Positions 17,785 through 24,966 of a DNA stretch of 64,000 bases are shown here, piece by piece. Both the position numbers and the translations under genes were made by a program. Under the pieces are notes generated by a model. It was not told the DNA's origin and searched no databases. It saw only the letters and a list, made by a program, of their open reading frames with translations. This DNA is from Pseudomonas putida (GTDB taxonomy: Bacteria > Pseudomonadota > Gammaproteobacteria > Pseudomonadales > Pseudomonadaceae): assembly GCF_028682455.1 (NCBI RefSeq), contig NZ_JANHLD010000001.1:1652001-1716000 (forward strand), written 5' to 3'. Within the stretch, counting starts at the first letter, position 1, and each line of letters begins with the position of its first letter.

Positions 17785-19368
17785 ATGAAGAGCAATTTGC
17801 CTGTGACCGGTCGCAATGTGGATTATCCCGGTGACGCCAATATTCTTTCCACCACCGACCTCTCCAGCACCATCACCTACGCCAATGACGACTTCGTCAA
17901 GATCAGCGGTTTCAGCCGTGAAGAGCTGATGGGCAGTGCCCACCACATCGTGCGCCATCCGGACATGCCGCCCCAGGCCTTCGAGCAGATGTGGCAGACA
18001 CTCAAGGGTGGTCGCTCGTGGATGGGGCTGGTGAAAAACCGCTGCAAGAACGGTGATCATTACTGGGTCAGTGCCTTCGTTTCACCCATCGCCAGCCAGG
18101 GCAAAACGGTGGAGTACCAGTCGGTACGGACCAAGCCCAGCGCCGCGCAGATCGACGCCGCCGAGCGCTGCTACGCACAGTTGCGCAGCGGCCGCCAACC
18201 CTGGTGGCAGCGCTTGCCGGTGTTGGGGCTGGGCTGGCAGCTGTGGGCGGGCGTCACCCTTGGGCTGGTGATGGTCTCGGTGCTCAGCCACTTGTTATTG
18301 CCGGTGTTGCCCTGGCAAGGCGTGATGGAGGTACTGCTGGCGAGCGGCTTGAGCGCACTGGTGATCCTCGCCCTGCTCAAGCCGTTCCAGCGCCTGTGCA
18401 GCGAGGCCCGGGCCATCGCCGACAACCCCTTGAGCCAGCAGTTGTACACCGGGCGGCGGGATGAGATCGGCCAGCTCGACTTTGCCCTGCGCATGCTCAA
18501 GGGCCAGTTGGGCGCGGTGGTCGGGCGAATCGGCGATACCTCTCGGCGCCTGGCCGGGCACAGCGGTTCGCTGGCGCAATCGCTGCAATGCAGCCACAGC
18601 AACAGCCTGGAGCAGCAGAGCGAGGCAGACCAGGTGGCCACGGCGATCAACCAGATGGCCGCCAGCGTCGCCCAGGTCGCCAGTAACGCCCAGCAGGCGT
18701 CGGCTGCAGCCGACCAGGCCGAAGGCGAAACCCGCGCCGGTCACCAGTTGGTGGACCTGAACCGCAGCGCCATCCAGCAACTGGCCAACTCGCTGGATGC
18801 CGCCACCGAGGTTATCCACAACCTGCAGAACCACAGCAGCGACATCAGCGGCGTGTTGGAGGTGATTCGCGGGATCGCCGAGCAAACCAATCTGCTTGCG
18901 CTCAATGCCGCCATCGAAGCCGCCCGGGCAGGTGATCAGGGCCGGGGCTTTGCCGTGGTCGCCGATGAAGTGCGCGGCCTTGCCCAGCGCACGGCGCAAT
19001 CGACCCATGAGATTCAGCGCATGATCAGCGCCTTGCAGAACGGGGCCCGCGAGGCGGTGCAGGTGATGCAGCAGAGCAGCGAGCACGCCGGGCACAGTGT
19101 GGAGCAGGCCCGGCGCGCCGCCAGTGCATTGGATGGGATCAGCCTGCGGGTCAACCAGATCAGCGAAATGAGCCTGCAGATCGCGGCGGCGGTCGAGCAG
19201 CAGAGTCAGGTCAGCGAGAGCATCAACCGCAACATCATCAGCATTCGCCAGGCCAGCGAATCAACGGTGCAGGTTGGCCAGCAGAGCCATCTGAGCGCCA
19301 CCGATGTGGCCGGCCTTGCCGAAGACCTGCGGCGTCTGGCCGACGAGTTCTGGAGACGCTGCCACTGA
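17785..19368 (+). CDS. aer: Aer-type energy taxis receptor
   Basis: Methyl-accepting chemotaxis protein that senses redox state through a flavin-bound PAS domain and signals to CheA/CheW. The 527-aa protein begins with an N-terminal PAS (about 10-120; [21 protein letters not shown] and [18 protein letters not shown] are Aer hallmarks). A membrane anchor lies at about 150-195, then a HAMP-like linker, then a signalling domain with the highly conserved hairpin tip [20 protein letters not shown]. The start is ATG 17785; an in-frame GTG at 17776 is possible. There is no periplasmic domain, consistent with intracellular sensing. Pseudomonads often carry several aer paralogues, and which one this is cannot be decided here. 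Confidence 0.9.
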   Translation: MKSNLPVTGRNVDYPGDANILSTTDLSSTITYANDDFVKISGFSREELMGSAHHIVRHPDMPPQAFEQMWQTLKGGRSWMGLVKNRCKNGDHYWVSAFVSPIASQGKTVEYQSVRTKPSAAQIDAAERCYAQLRSGRQPWWQRLPVLGLGWQLWAGVTLGLVMVSVLSHLLLPVLPWQGVMEVLLASGLSALVILALLKPFQRLCSEARAIADNPLSQQLYTGRRDEIGQLDFALRMLKGQLGAVVGRIGDTSRRLAGHSGSLAQSLQCSHSNSLEQQSEADQVATAINQMAASVAQVASNAQQASAAADQAEGETRAGHQLVDLNRSAIQQLANSLDAATEVIHNLQNHSSDISGVLEVIRGIAEQTNLLALNAAIEAARAGDQGRGFAVVADEVRGLAQRTAQSTHEIQRMISALQNGAREAVQVMQQSSEHAGHSVEQARRAASALDGISLRVNQISEMSLQIAAAVEQQSQVSESINRNIISIRQASESTVQVGQQSHLSATDVAGLAEDLRRLADEFWRRCH

Positions 19369-19446
19369 GCCGGCCAGCAGCCAATGAACGTCAGGGTCAG
19401 AGGCAGGTGACGGTCGCGGCAAGCGCAGTACGCACCGATGTGCGCA

Positions 19447-20346
19447 TCAGTGCTCCGCGAAGGCAACGGCTCGGGCCGCGACGATCAGGCAGTCGGTGAG
19501 CTCGGGCGAAGAGAACTTGGTCAGCACCGCGTTGGCGCCGGCGTCCCGGGCTTTTTCACTGTTCATCGCACTGTCGAGCGAGGTGTGCAGCAACACATAA
19601 AGGTGCTTGAAGTCCGGGGTTTCGCGCAGGGTGCGGGTAAAGGCGAAGCCGTCCATTTCGGACATCTCGATGTCCGAGACCACCACGTTGATTTCCTGGT
19701 CGGTGCCTTGCAGCTCCAGTAGGGTGTTGATCGCATCCTTGGCGCTGCGCGCGGTGTGGCATTCGATGCCCAGGCTGCGCAGGGTGTGTACCGACTGCTG
19801 CAGGGCGACCTGGCTGTCATCGACCACGAGGATGTTGGTGGCGGCGAGCACGGCGGCGTCTTCGCCGCTCAGTTCGCTGCCGAGCACATCGTGGCTGGGC
19901 GGGGCGATGCCGTGGATGACCTTTTCGATGTCCAGCACTTGCACCAGCATGTTGTCGACCCGGGTCACGCCGGTGATGAACGACTTGCTGCCCGAGCCAT
20001 AGGGCGGCGGCTTGATGTCGGTGCTCAGGCAATGGACGATCTTGCTCACCGCCTGCACGTGCAAGCCCTGTTTGGAGCGGCTGATGTCGGTGACGATCAG
20101 GCAGCCGCCGGCGGGGTCTTCCAGTGGGCGCTCGCCGATGGCCCGGGACAGGTCGATCACCGACAGCGAGTTGCCGCGCAAGGTGGCCACGCCTTTGACG
20201 TGGGGATGCGACTCCGGCAGCCGGGTAAGGGGCGGGCAGGGGATGATTTCACTGACCTTGAGCAGGTTGATCGCCATGAGCTTGCCGCTGCGCAGTGTGA
20301 ACAGCAGCAGCGACAACGAGTCCGCGCGGGCGTTTTGCGTGGCCAT
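19447..20346 (-). CDS. cheV: Chemotaxis coupling protein CheV (CheW-receiver fusion)
   Basis: Adaptor that couples receptors to CheA and can be tuned by phosphorylation. The 299-aa protein has an N-terminal CheW-like domain (about 10-150; LPESHPHVKGVATLRGNSLSV) and a C-terminal receiver (about 170-295) with the acidic pair in ILVVDDSQ and phospho-acceptor Asp225 in VVVSDIEMSEMDGF. ATG 20346 has GAAGG at a suitable distance; a GTG six bases earlier lacks this spacing. It is convergent with the aer gene, and the pair suggests a taxis locus, but no other che gene is nearby. The 78-bp gap after aer shows no clear terminator. Confidence 0.93.
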   Translation of the reverse strand: MATQNARADSLSLLLFTLRSGKLMAINLLKVSEIIPCPPLTRLPESHPHVKGVATLRGNSLSVIDLSRAIGERPLEDPAGGCLIVTDISRSKQGLHVQAVSKIVHCLSTDIKPPPYGSGSKSFITGVTRVDNMLVQVLDIEKVIHGIAPPSHDVLGSELSGEDAAVLAATNILVVDDSQVALQQSVHTLRSLGIECHTARSAKDAINTLLELQGTDQEINVVVSDIEMSEMDGFAFTRTLRETPDFKHLYVLLHTSLDSAMNSEKARDAGANAVLTKFSSPELTDCLIVAARAVAFAEH

Positions 20347-20427
20347 AGGCACCTTCAGGACAGATTGTTTGGGGGAGATGCCGGGTTATCGACCCGCCAG
20401 TCCGTGGCTTTAATTCTTCAGCCCAAA

Positions 20428-21981
20428 TCAGCGTAGACCCAGGCGCTTGGCCAGGCGTCCCAGGTTGGCCCGGTCCAGCCCCAGTTCGCGGGCGCTGCTG
20501 GCCCAATTGTGCTGGTGCCGCTCGAGGCAGGCCTGGATCAGCTGGCGCTGGTAGTCGTCCAGGGCCTGGCGCAGGTCGCCGGTGGGCAACGGTGCATCGG
20601 CAGCGTGCGGCGCCTGGGCGGTGAGGGTGGAGGGCTCGACCGGGCGCAGGTCCAGGTCTGCGGCGTCGAGGGTGAGGATCTTCGGTCGTTGACGGTGCTG
20701 GCCCAGGGCCTTGAGTGCCGAGCGGCCGATCAGGTGCTCGAGCTCGCGCACGTTGCCCGGCCAGTCGTAGGCCAGCAGGGAAGCCTGGGCTTCGGTGCTC
20801 AGGCGCAGGCTGCCCAGGCCCATGCGCGAGCGGTTCTGCTCCAGGAAGTAGCCACTGAGCAGCAGCACATCGCGCCCGCGCTCGCGTAGCGGCGGCACCT
20901 GCAACGGGTAGACACTCAAGCGGTGATAGAAGTCGGCGCGGTAGCGGCCGGCACGCACTTCTTCGGCCAGGTCGCGGTTGGTGGCGGCGATCAGGCGTAC
21001 GTCCACCCGGTGCTCCTGATCCGAGCCCAGGCGCTGCAGCTGCCCGCTCTGCAGCACCCGCAATAGCTTGGCCTGCACGGTCAGCGAGAGTTCGCCGACC
21101 TCGTCGAGAAACAAGGTGCCGCCATTGGCCAGTTCGAACTTGCCGCGGCGCTCGCCGACCGCTCCGGTAAAAGCGCCACGCACATGGCCGAACAGCTCGC
21201 TCTCGACCAGGGTGTCGGGCAGCGCGGCGCAGTTGAGGCTGATCATCGGCTTGTCGGCCCGGCCCGAATGCTGGTGAATGGCCTGGGCCACCAGTTCCTT
21301 GCCCACGCCGGTTTCGCCGGTGATCAGCACCGTCAGGTCGCTGCCGGCCACCAGTTGGATCTCCTCCAGCAGGCGCTTGTGCGCCTTGCTCTGGCCGATC
21401 AGCTCTTTTTGCTGTTGGCCGCTCGCCTGGCGATAGACTTCGGCGCGTTCGTGTTCATCTTCGGCGCGCAGGGCCAGGCGCTCGATGCGCTCGGCCACGT
21501 TCACGGTCGCTGCCGCCAGGCTGGCAAAGGCCTGCAGGGCATCGAGTTCGACCTGCTGGAATTGCTCCGGGTCCAGCGCATCCAGGGTAATCAGGCCCCA
21601 GGGCTGCTCATCGACAAACAGCGGGCAGCCCATGCAGTCGTGTACTTCCAGGTGGTGGTGCAAACCTTCGACCAGGCCGTCGTAGGGGTCGGGCAGGTCG
21701 CTGTCGCTGGCAAATCGGGTAGGCTCGCTGCGGCTGAGAATGGCCGCAAAGCGCGGGTGCTCCGTGACCTTGAAGCGGCGCCCGAGGGTGTCGGTGCTCA
21801 GGCCATCCACCGCCAGCGGCACCAGCCATTCGCCGTCCAGGCGCAGCAGGGCGGCGGCGTCGCACGGCAGCAGGCTGCGCATGGCCTCGAGCAGGCGGCG
21901 GTAACGCTCGCGCTCGGGCAGGTCGCGGGACAGGTCGCTGACCAGGGGCAGCAGGGCGGTGAGCAGGGATTTTGCGGTCAT
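20428..21981 (-). CDS. norR: NorR-type nitric oxide-responsive sigma-54 activator
   Basis: Activates the divergent flavohaemoglobin gene when NO binds its sensor. The 517-aa protein has an N-terminal GAF domain (about 20-170) containing HDCMGCPL, which supplies a His-x-Cys iron-ligand-like pair. A central AAA+ domain follows, with Walker A GETGVGKE, the sigma-54 contact loop GAFTGA, and Walker B TLFLDEVGELS. A Fis-type helix-turn-helix lies at the end (QHNWASSARELGLDRANLGR). ATG 21981 faces hmp across a 153-bp gap with two inverted-repeat sites. In P. aeruginosa the equivalent regulator of fhp is also called FhpR. No norCB genes are present here. Confidence 0.93.
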   Translation of the reverse strand: MTAKSLLTALLPLVSDLSRDLPERERYRRLLEAMRSLLPCDAAALLRLDGEWLVPLAVDGLSTDTLGRRFKVTEHPRFAAILSRSEPTRFASDSDLPDPYDGLVEGLHHHLEVHDCMGCPLFVDEQPWGLITLDALDPEQFQQVELDALQAFASLAAATVNVAERIERLALRAEDEHERAEVYRQASGQQQKELIGQSKAHKRLLEEIQLVAGSDLTVLITGETGVGKELVAQAIHQHSGRADKPMISLNCAALPDTLVESELFGHVRGAFTGAVGERRGKFELANGGTLFLDEVGELSLTVQAKLLRVLQSGQLQRLGSDQEHRVDVRLIAATNRDLAEEVRAGRYRADFYHRLSVYPLQVPPLRERGRDVLLLSGYFLEQNRSRMGLGSLRLSTEAQASLLAYDWPGNVRELEHLIGRSALKALGQHRQRPKILTLDAADLDLRPVEPSTLTAQAPHAADAPLPTGDLRQALDDYQRQLIQACLERHQHNWASSARELGLDRANLGRLAKRLGLR

Positions 21982-21994
21982 AAAGACTCCTGTT

Positions 21995-22033
21995 AGTCAA
22001 AATGACTATATATCATTGGTGGTCTTTTTGACT
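21995..22033. promoter_or_regulatory. Two NorR-like inverted-repeat sites between norR and hmp
   Basis: AGTCAAAATGACT (21995-22007) is an inverted repeat with 5-bp arms around AAA. GGTCTTTTTGACT (22021-22033) has the same GTC/GAC half-sites with one arm mismatch. The centres are 26 bases apart. NorR proteins bind paired GT/AC inverted repeats upstream of sigma-54 promoters, so these are candidate enhancers for hmp. The first also lies close to the norR start. Confidence 0.6.
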
Positions 22034-22072
22034 TATATATTTATAACTTGCTGATTTATAAGGGTTTTATAG

Positions 22073-22089
22073 TTGGCATGAAACCTGAA
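22073..22089 (+). promoter_or_regulatory. Possible degenerate sigma-54 promoter of hmp
   Basis: TTGGCATG followed by AAAC and CTGAA aligns with the -24/-12 consensus YTGGCACG-N4-TTGCW. The -24 part matches 7 of 8 bases, but the invariant GC of the -12 part reads GA. It sits 46 bases before the hmp start, a fitting place, so it is noted with low confidence. Confidence 0.3.
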
Positions 22090-22134
22090 ATAGCTTGCGC
22101 ATTCATCAAGAAGCCACAGGCTCAGGAGTCATTC

Positions 22135-23316
22135 ATGCTCAATGCCCAGGATCGTGCGATCGTCAAAGCCACTGTTCCCCTGCTCGAAAGCGGTGGCGAG
22201 GCGCTGACCACCCATTTCTACAAGCTGATGCTCAGCGAATACCCCGAAGTGCGTCCGCTGTTCAACCAGGCCCACCAGGCCAGTGGCGACCAGCCGCGTG
22301 CCTTGGCCAACGGCGTGCTGATGTACGCCCGGCACATCGACCAGCTGGAACAACTGGGCGGCCTGGTCGGCCAGATCATCAACAAGCATGTGGCCTTGCA
22401 GATCCTGCCGGAGCATTACCCGATCGTTGGTAGCTGCCTGCTGCGCGCTATCGAAGAAGTGCTCGGCAAGGAAATCGCCACCCCTGAAGTGATCGCAGCC
22501 TGGGGCGCGGCCTACCAGCAACTGGCCGATATCCTCATCGGTGCCGAAGCCGACATGTACACCCAGAAAGCCGAAGCGCCGGGCGGCTGGCGCGGGGCGC
22601 GGGATTTCAAACTGGTACAGCGGGTCGAGGAGAGCAGCGAGATCGTCTCGTTCTACTTCGCACCGGCCGATGGCGGGGCGATCCTCAAGGCCGAGCCTGG
22701 CCAGTACATTGGGCTGCAGCTGTTCATCGACGGTGAAGAGCAGCGCCGCAACTACTCGCTGTCGGCACTCAGCGATGCTGGCCAGTACCGCATCAGCGTC
22801 AAGCGCGAAGCCGGTGGCAAGGTCTCCAACTACCTGCACGAGCAACTGGTGGTGGGCGATACGCTGAAACTGTTCCCGCCATCGGGCGAGTTCACCCTCA
22901 GCGCCAGTGACAAGCCATTGGTGCTGATCAGCGGCGGCGTGGGCATTACCCCAACCTTGCCGATGCTCGAGGCGGCGCTGGAAAGCGGTCGCCTGGTGCA
23001 CTTCATCCACTGTGCGCGCAACGGCGCGGTGCACGCCTTCCGCGACTGGGTCGATGAACTGGCAGCGCGTCATCCACAGGTCAAGCGCTTCTACTGCTAC
23101 GCCGAAGACGACGGTATCAGCGAGCCTGCCGATGCGGTCGGCCTGCTCAGTGCCGATCAACTGGCGCAATGGCTGCCGCAAGAGCGCGACCTGGATGCCT
23201 ACTTTCTCGGCCCCAAGGGCTTCATGGCCACCGTCAAGCGCCACCTCAAGGGCCTGGGCGTGCCAGAGCAACAGAGCCGCTACGAATTCTTCGGGCCGGC
23301 TTCTGCCCTGGAATAA
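22135..23316 (+). CDS. hmp: Flavohaemoglobin, nitric oxide dioxygenase
   Basis: Oxidises NO to nitrate with O2 and NAD(P)H, protecting the cell from nitrosative stress. The 393-aa protein has a globin domain (about 1-135, haem region around INKHVALQILPEHYPIV), an FAD-binding reductase domain (about 150-255, with QRRNYSLSALS), and an NAD-binding domain (about 265-393, with LISGGVGITPTLPMLEAAL). The ATG at 22135 is set by AGGAG seven bases upstream; earlier in-frame starts have none. It is divergent from norR and its expression should depend on NorR and NO. A strong hairpin follows the stop. The length and domain order are those of Hmp/Fhp proteins. Confidence 0.97.
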   Translation: MLNAQDRAIVKATVPLLESGGEALTTHFYKLMLSEYPEVRPLFNQAHQASGDQPRALANGVLMYARHIDQLEQLGGLVGQIINKHVALQILPEHYPIVGSCLLRAIEEVLGKEIATPEVIAAWGAAYQQLADILIGAEADMYTQKAEAPGGWRGARDFKLVQRVEESSEIVSFYFAPADGGAILKAEPGQYIGLQLFIDGEEQRRNYSLSALSDAGQYRISVKREAGGKVSNYLHEQLVVGDTLKLFPPSGEFTLSASDKPLVLISGGVGITPTLPMLEAALESGRLVHFIHCARNGAVHAFRDWVDELAARHPQVKRFYCYAEDDGISEPADAVGLLSADQLAQWLPQERDLDAYFLGPKGFMATVKRHLKGLGVPEQQSRYEFFGPASALE

Positions 23317-23346
23317 CGCGGTTTACCTGATTCACGGTTGAACGGA

Positions 23347-23376
23347 CAAGGCACAGCCAGCGATGGCTGTGCCTTG
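23347..23376 (+). terminator. Hairpin downstream of hmp, probable terminator
   Basis: A perfect 13-bp stem (CAAGGCACAGCCA pairing with TGGCTGTGCCTTG, loop GCGA) begins 31 bases after the hmp stop. Only a weak T-stretch (CGGCATTTGG) follows, so termination may be partial or the structure may protect the mRNA 3' end. Confidence 0.6.
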
Positions 23377-23487
23377 CGGCATTTGGTCGCCTTCTCAAGC
23401 AGGGTGCCTGGCCTTTTTACTGCATGCAGACAAAGCGTCATGCGCGTGCCGCATCATCCTTCCAGCCGTATCAAGGAAAACCACATC

Positions 23488-23958
23488 GTGAACATCAAAT
23501 GGGCAGACAAACTGCGCAAAGGCCTGCATGGCTCGGCCGACTCGCTGGGCAACCTCTGCGTCGAGGCGTTCCATTACCTGGCCCTGTTCGGCATTGGAGC
23601 GATCACCGCCTATGCGGCGATCGCCACTTTCATCGACATGCTCCACAAGGGCGGTATCAGCGTCGATGACATCCTGCTGCTGTTCATCTACCTCGAGCTC
23701 GGGGCGATGGTGGGGATCTACTTCAAGACCAACCACATGCCGATCCGCTTCCTGCTCTATGTGGCGATCACCGCACTGACCCGCCTGCTGATTGGCGACG
23801 TGTCGCACCACAAGGCGCCGGACGTGGGCCTGTTGTATGTGTGCGGCGGCATCCTGCTGCTGGCGTTCGCCATCCTGGTGGTGCGCTATGCCTCGTACCG
23901 CTACCCGTCGACCAAAACCATCGATGCTAATGGCAAGGAGATCGAGGAAGGCAAATGA
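23488..23958 (+). CDS. psiE: PsiE-family inner membrane protein
   Basis: Membrane protein of the phosphate-starvation-inducible PsiE family, 156 aa; the molecular function is unknown. Four hydrophobic segments are visible at about 30-50, 62-80, 88-105 and 120-140, with the conserved motif LLLFIYLELGAMVGIYFK followed by MPIRFLLYVAITALTRL. The start is GTG 23488, preceded by AAGGA about 10 bases upstream; it gives the usual short N-terminus, and upstream in-frame starts would run back through the hmp terminator region. Its 3' end overlaps the convergent DUF3509 gene by 32 bases. No Pho box was recognised upstream. Confidence 0.88.
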   Translation: MNIKWADKLRKGLHGSADSLGNLCVEAFHYLALFGIGAITAYAAIATFIDMLHKGGISVDDILLLFIYLELGAMVGIYFKTNHMPIRFLLYVAITALTRLLIGDVSHHKAPDVGLLYVCGGILLLAFAILVVRYASYRYPSTKTIDANGKEIEEGK

Positions 23959-24220
23959 CCTTCCCGGCCTGACGGCGGCTGGCGACATGGGCGAGTACGG
24001 GCGGGGTGTGCTCGACAGCGATGCCTGACTGCACGCTGTCGATCACCCGCTGCAGGCGTTTGGGGTCGTTGCGCTGGACGGGCTTGATCAGGCGCTTGGC
24101 AACCACGCCCTGATCGGTGGAGAGGGTCAGCATGATACTGCCGTCGAGCCGCTCGATACTCAGATTGACCCGGTAGCGCGAAGCGAAGGCCTCGTTGATC
24201 TGTTCGAAGGGGTTGAACAT
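23927..24220 (-). CDS. DUF3509 family protein
   Basis: Small Pseudomonas-specific cytoplasmic protein, 97 aa, unknown function. It shows the typical DUF3509 opening MFNPFEQINEAFASRYRVNL and a body with a DGSIMLTLSTDQGVVAKRLI beta-strand pattern. The C-terminal tail (QAGKVICLPRSPCH) lies over the end of psiE on the opposite strand, so it is less likely to be conserved. ATG 24220 is clear. The gene is alone, with a hairpin terminator for the next gene 115 bases to its right. Pseudomonas genomes carry several paralogues. Confidence 0.8.
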   Translation of the reverse strand: MFNPFEQINEAFASRYRVNLSIERLDGSIMLTLSTDQGVVAKRLIKPVQRNDPKRLQRVIDSVQSGIAVEHTPPVLAHVASRRQAGKVICLPRSPCH

Positions 24221-24331
24221 GGTGCTTCACCTGGTGAACTCATGCACAGGTTGACCGGGTGTAAGCGAGTTTGGTTCAGAACGCCCGCCGAATGGCCCCT
24301 ATGTGGGAGCCTGCTCCTTTGCGCCGGGCAT

Positions 24332-24361
24332 AAAAAAGGCGAGCCCACCGGGCTCGCCTTT
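24332..24361 (-). terminator. Rho-independent terminator of the HPF-like gene
   Basis: A 12-bp perfect stem AAAGGCGAGCCC / GGGCTCGCCTTT with loop ACC. The A-run on the left supplies a U-tract on the minus strand. It lies just past the stop of the gene ending at 24383; a shorter T-run on the right could give weak activity in the other direction. Confidence 0.9.
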
Positions 24362-24382
24362 ATACCGTCTGCGTTATCTCGT

Positions 24383-24790
24383 TCAGCCAATGCTGCGAGC
24401 TTGTTCATTCTCCAGGAATTCTTCCTGTAGCAGCCCATCGGCGCTGGCACCACTGGAGCTCTGCTGGGTAACGGCGCGCTTGCTGCGCAGTTTGCCGTAG
24501 AAGTGTTCCAGGGCGTTGTTGAGCTTGGTGGCGGCGCCGTCGACGGCATCGTCCAGCGAAGCTGCCTTGTGGGTTACGGAAATCGGTTGATGGCCTTTTG
24601 GGCGTGCCTCCATCTGGCAGCGTTTGTCATGCGGGCCTGGCTTGTCGCCATTCTCGTCGCGCAGGTGGACCTCGATGCGGGTGAGGTCTTCTTCATAACG
24701 TTCGAGCGTGCTTTGCAGTGTGCTACGGACCCATTCGTTCAGACGAATGTTGCCTTGAATATGGTTGTCGCTATTGACCTGGATTTGCAT
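24383..24790 (-). CDS. HPF/RaiA-family ribosome hibernation factor-like protein
   Basis: Ribosome-associated protein of the sigma-54 modulation/S30EA family, 135 aa. The beginning MQIQVNSDNHIQGNIRLNEW and the middle RIEVHLRDENGDKPGPHDKRC then QPISVTHKAASLDDAVDGAA give the beta-alpha-beta-beta-beta-alpha pattern, ending in a helix KLNNALEHFYGKL. A 35-residue Ser/Gln/Glu-rich tail follows (TQQSSSGASADGLLQEEFLE). It is distinct from the short HPF normally encoded next to rpoN, since no rpoN or ptsN genes are here, so it is a stand-alone paralogue. It would be expected in stress or stationary phase, by family analogy. Confidence 0.85.
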   Translation of the reverse strand: MQIQVNSDNHIQGNIRLNEWVRSTLQSTLERYEEDLTRIEVHLRDENGDKPGPHDKRCQMEARPKGHQPISVTHKAASLDDAVDGAATKLNNALEHFYGKLRSKRAVTQQSSSGASADGLLQEEFLENEQARSIG

Positions 24791-24932
24791 AGTTCAATCC
24801 CTTATTCAGCTAGCTCGCAAGAGAATCGATGGGCCGTTGCGGCCGATGGAACTCATCGCCTCTTGACTACAAGGTCAGGCACTTGGCGCAACTTTTCAAC
24901 CCCTTGGCAAAGATAAATATCTTGTAGCAACT

Positions 24933-24954
24933 GCCCGGCCTCGGCCGGGCTTTT
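24933..24954 (+). terminator. GC-rich hairpin with T-tract on the plus strand
   Basis: GCCCGGC / GCCGGGC with loop CTCG is followed by TTTT when read on the plus strand. It lies 13 bases past the fecA stop (fecA is on the minus strand), so it may end fecA transcription even though the U-tract faces the wrong way. The 24791-24966 gap holds no gene that would use it on the plus strand. Confidence 0.6.
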
Positions 24955-24966
24955 GCATGCGCTGGA

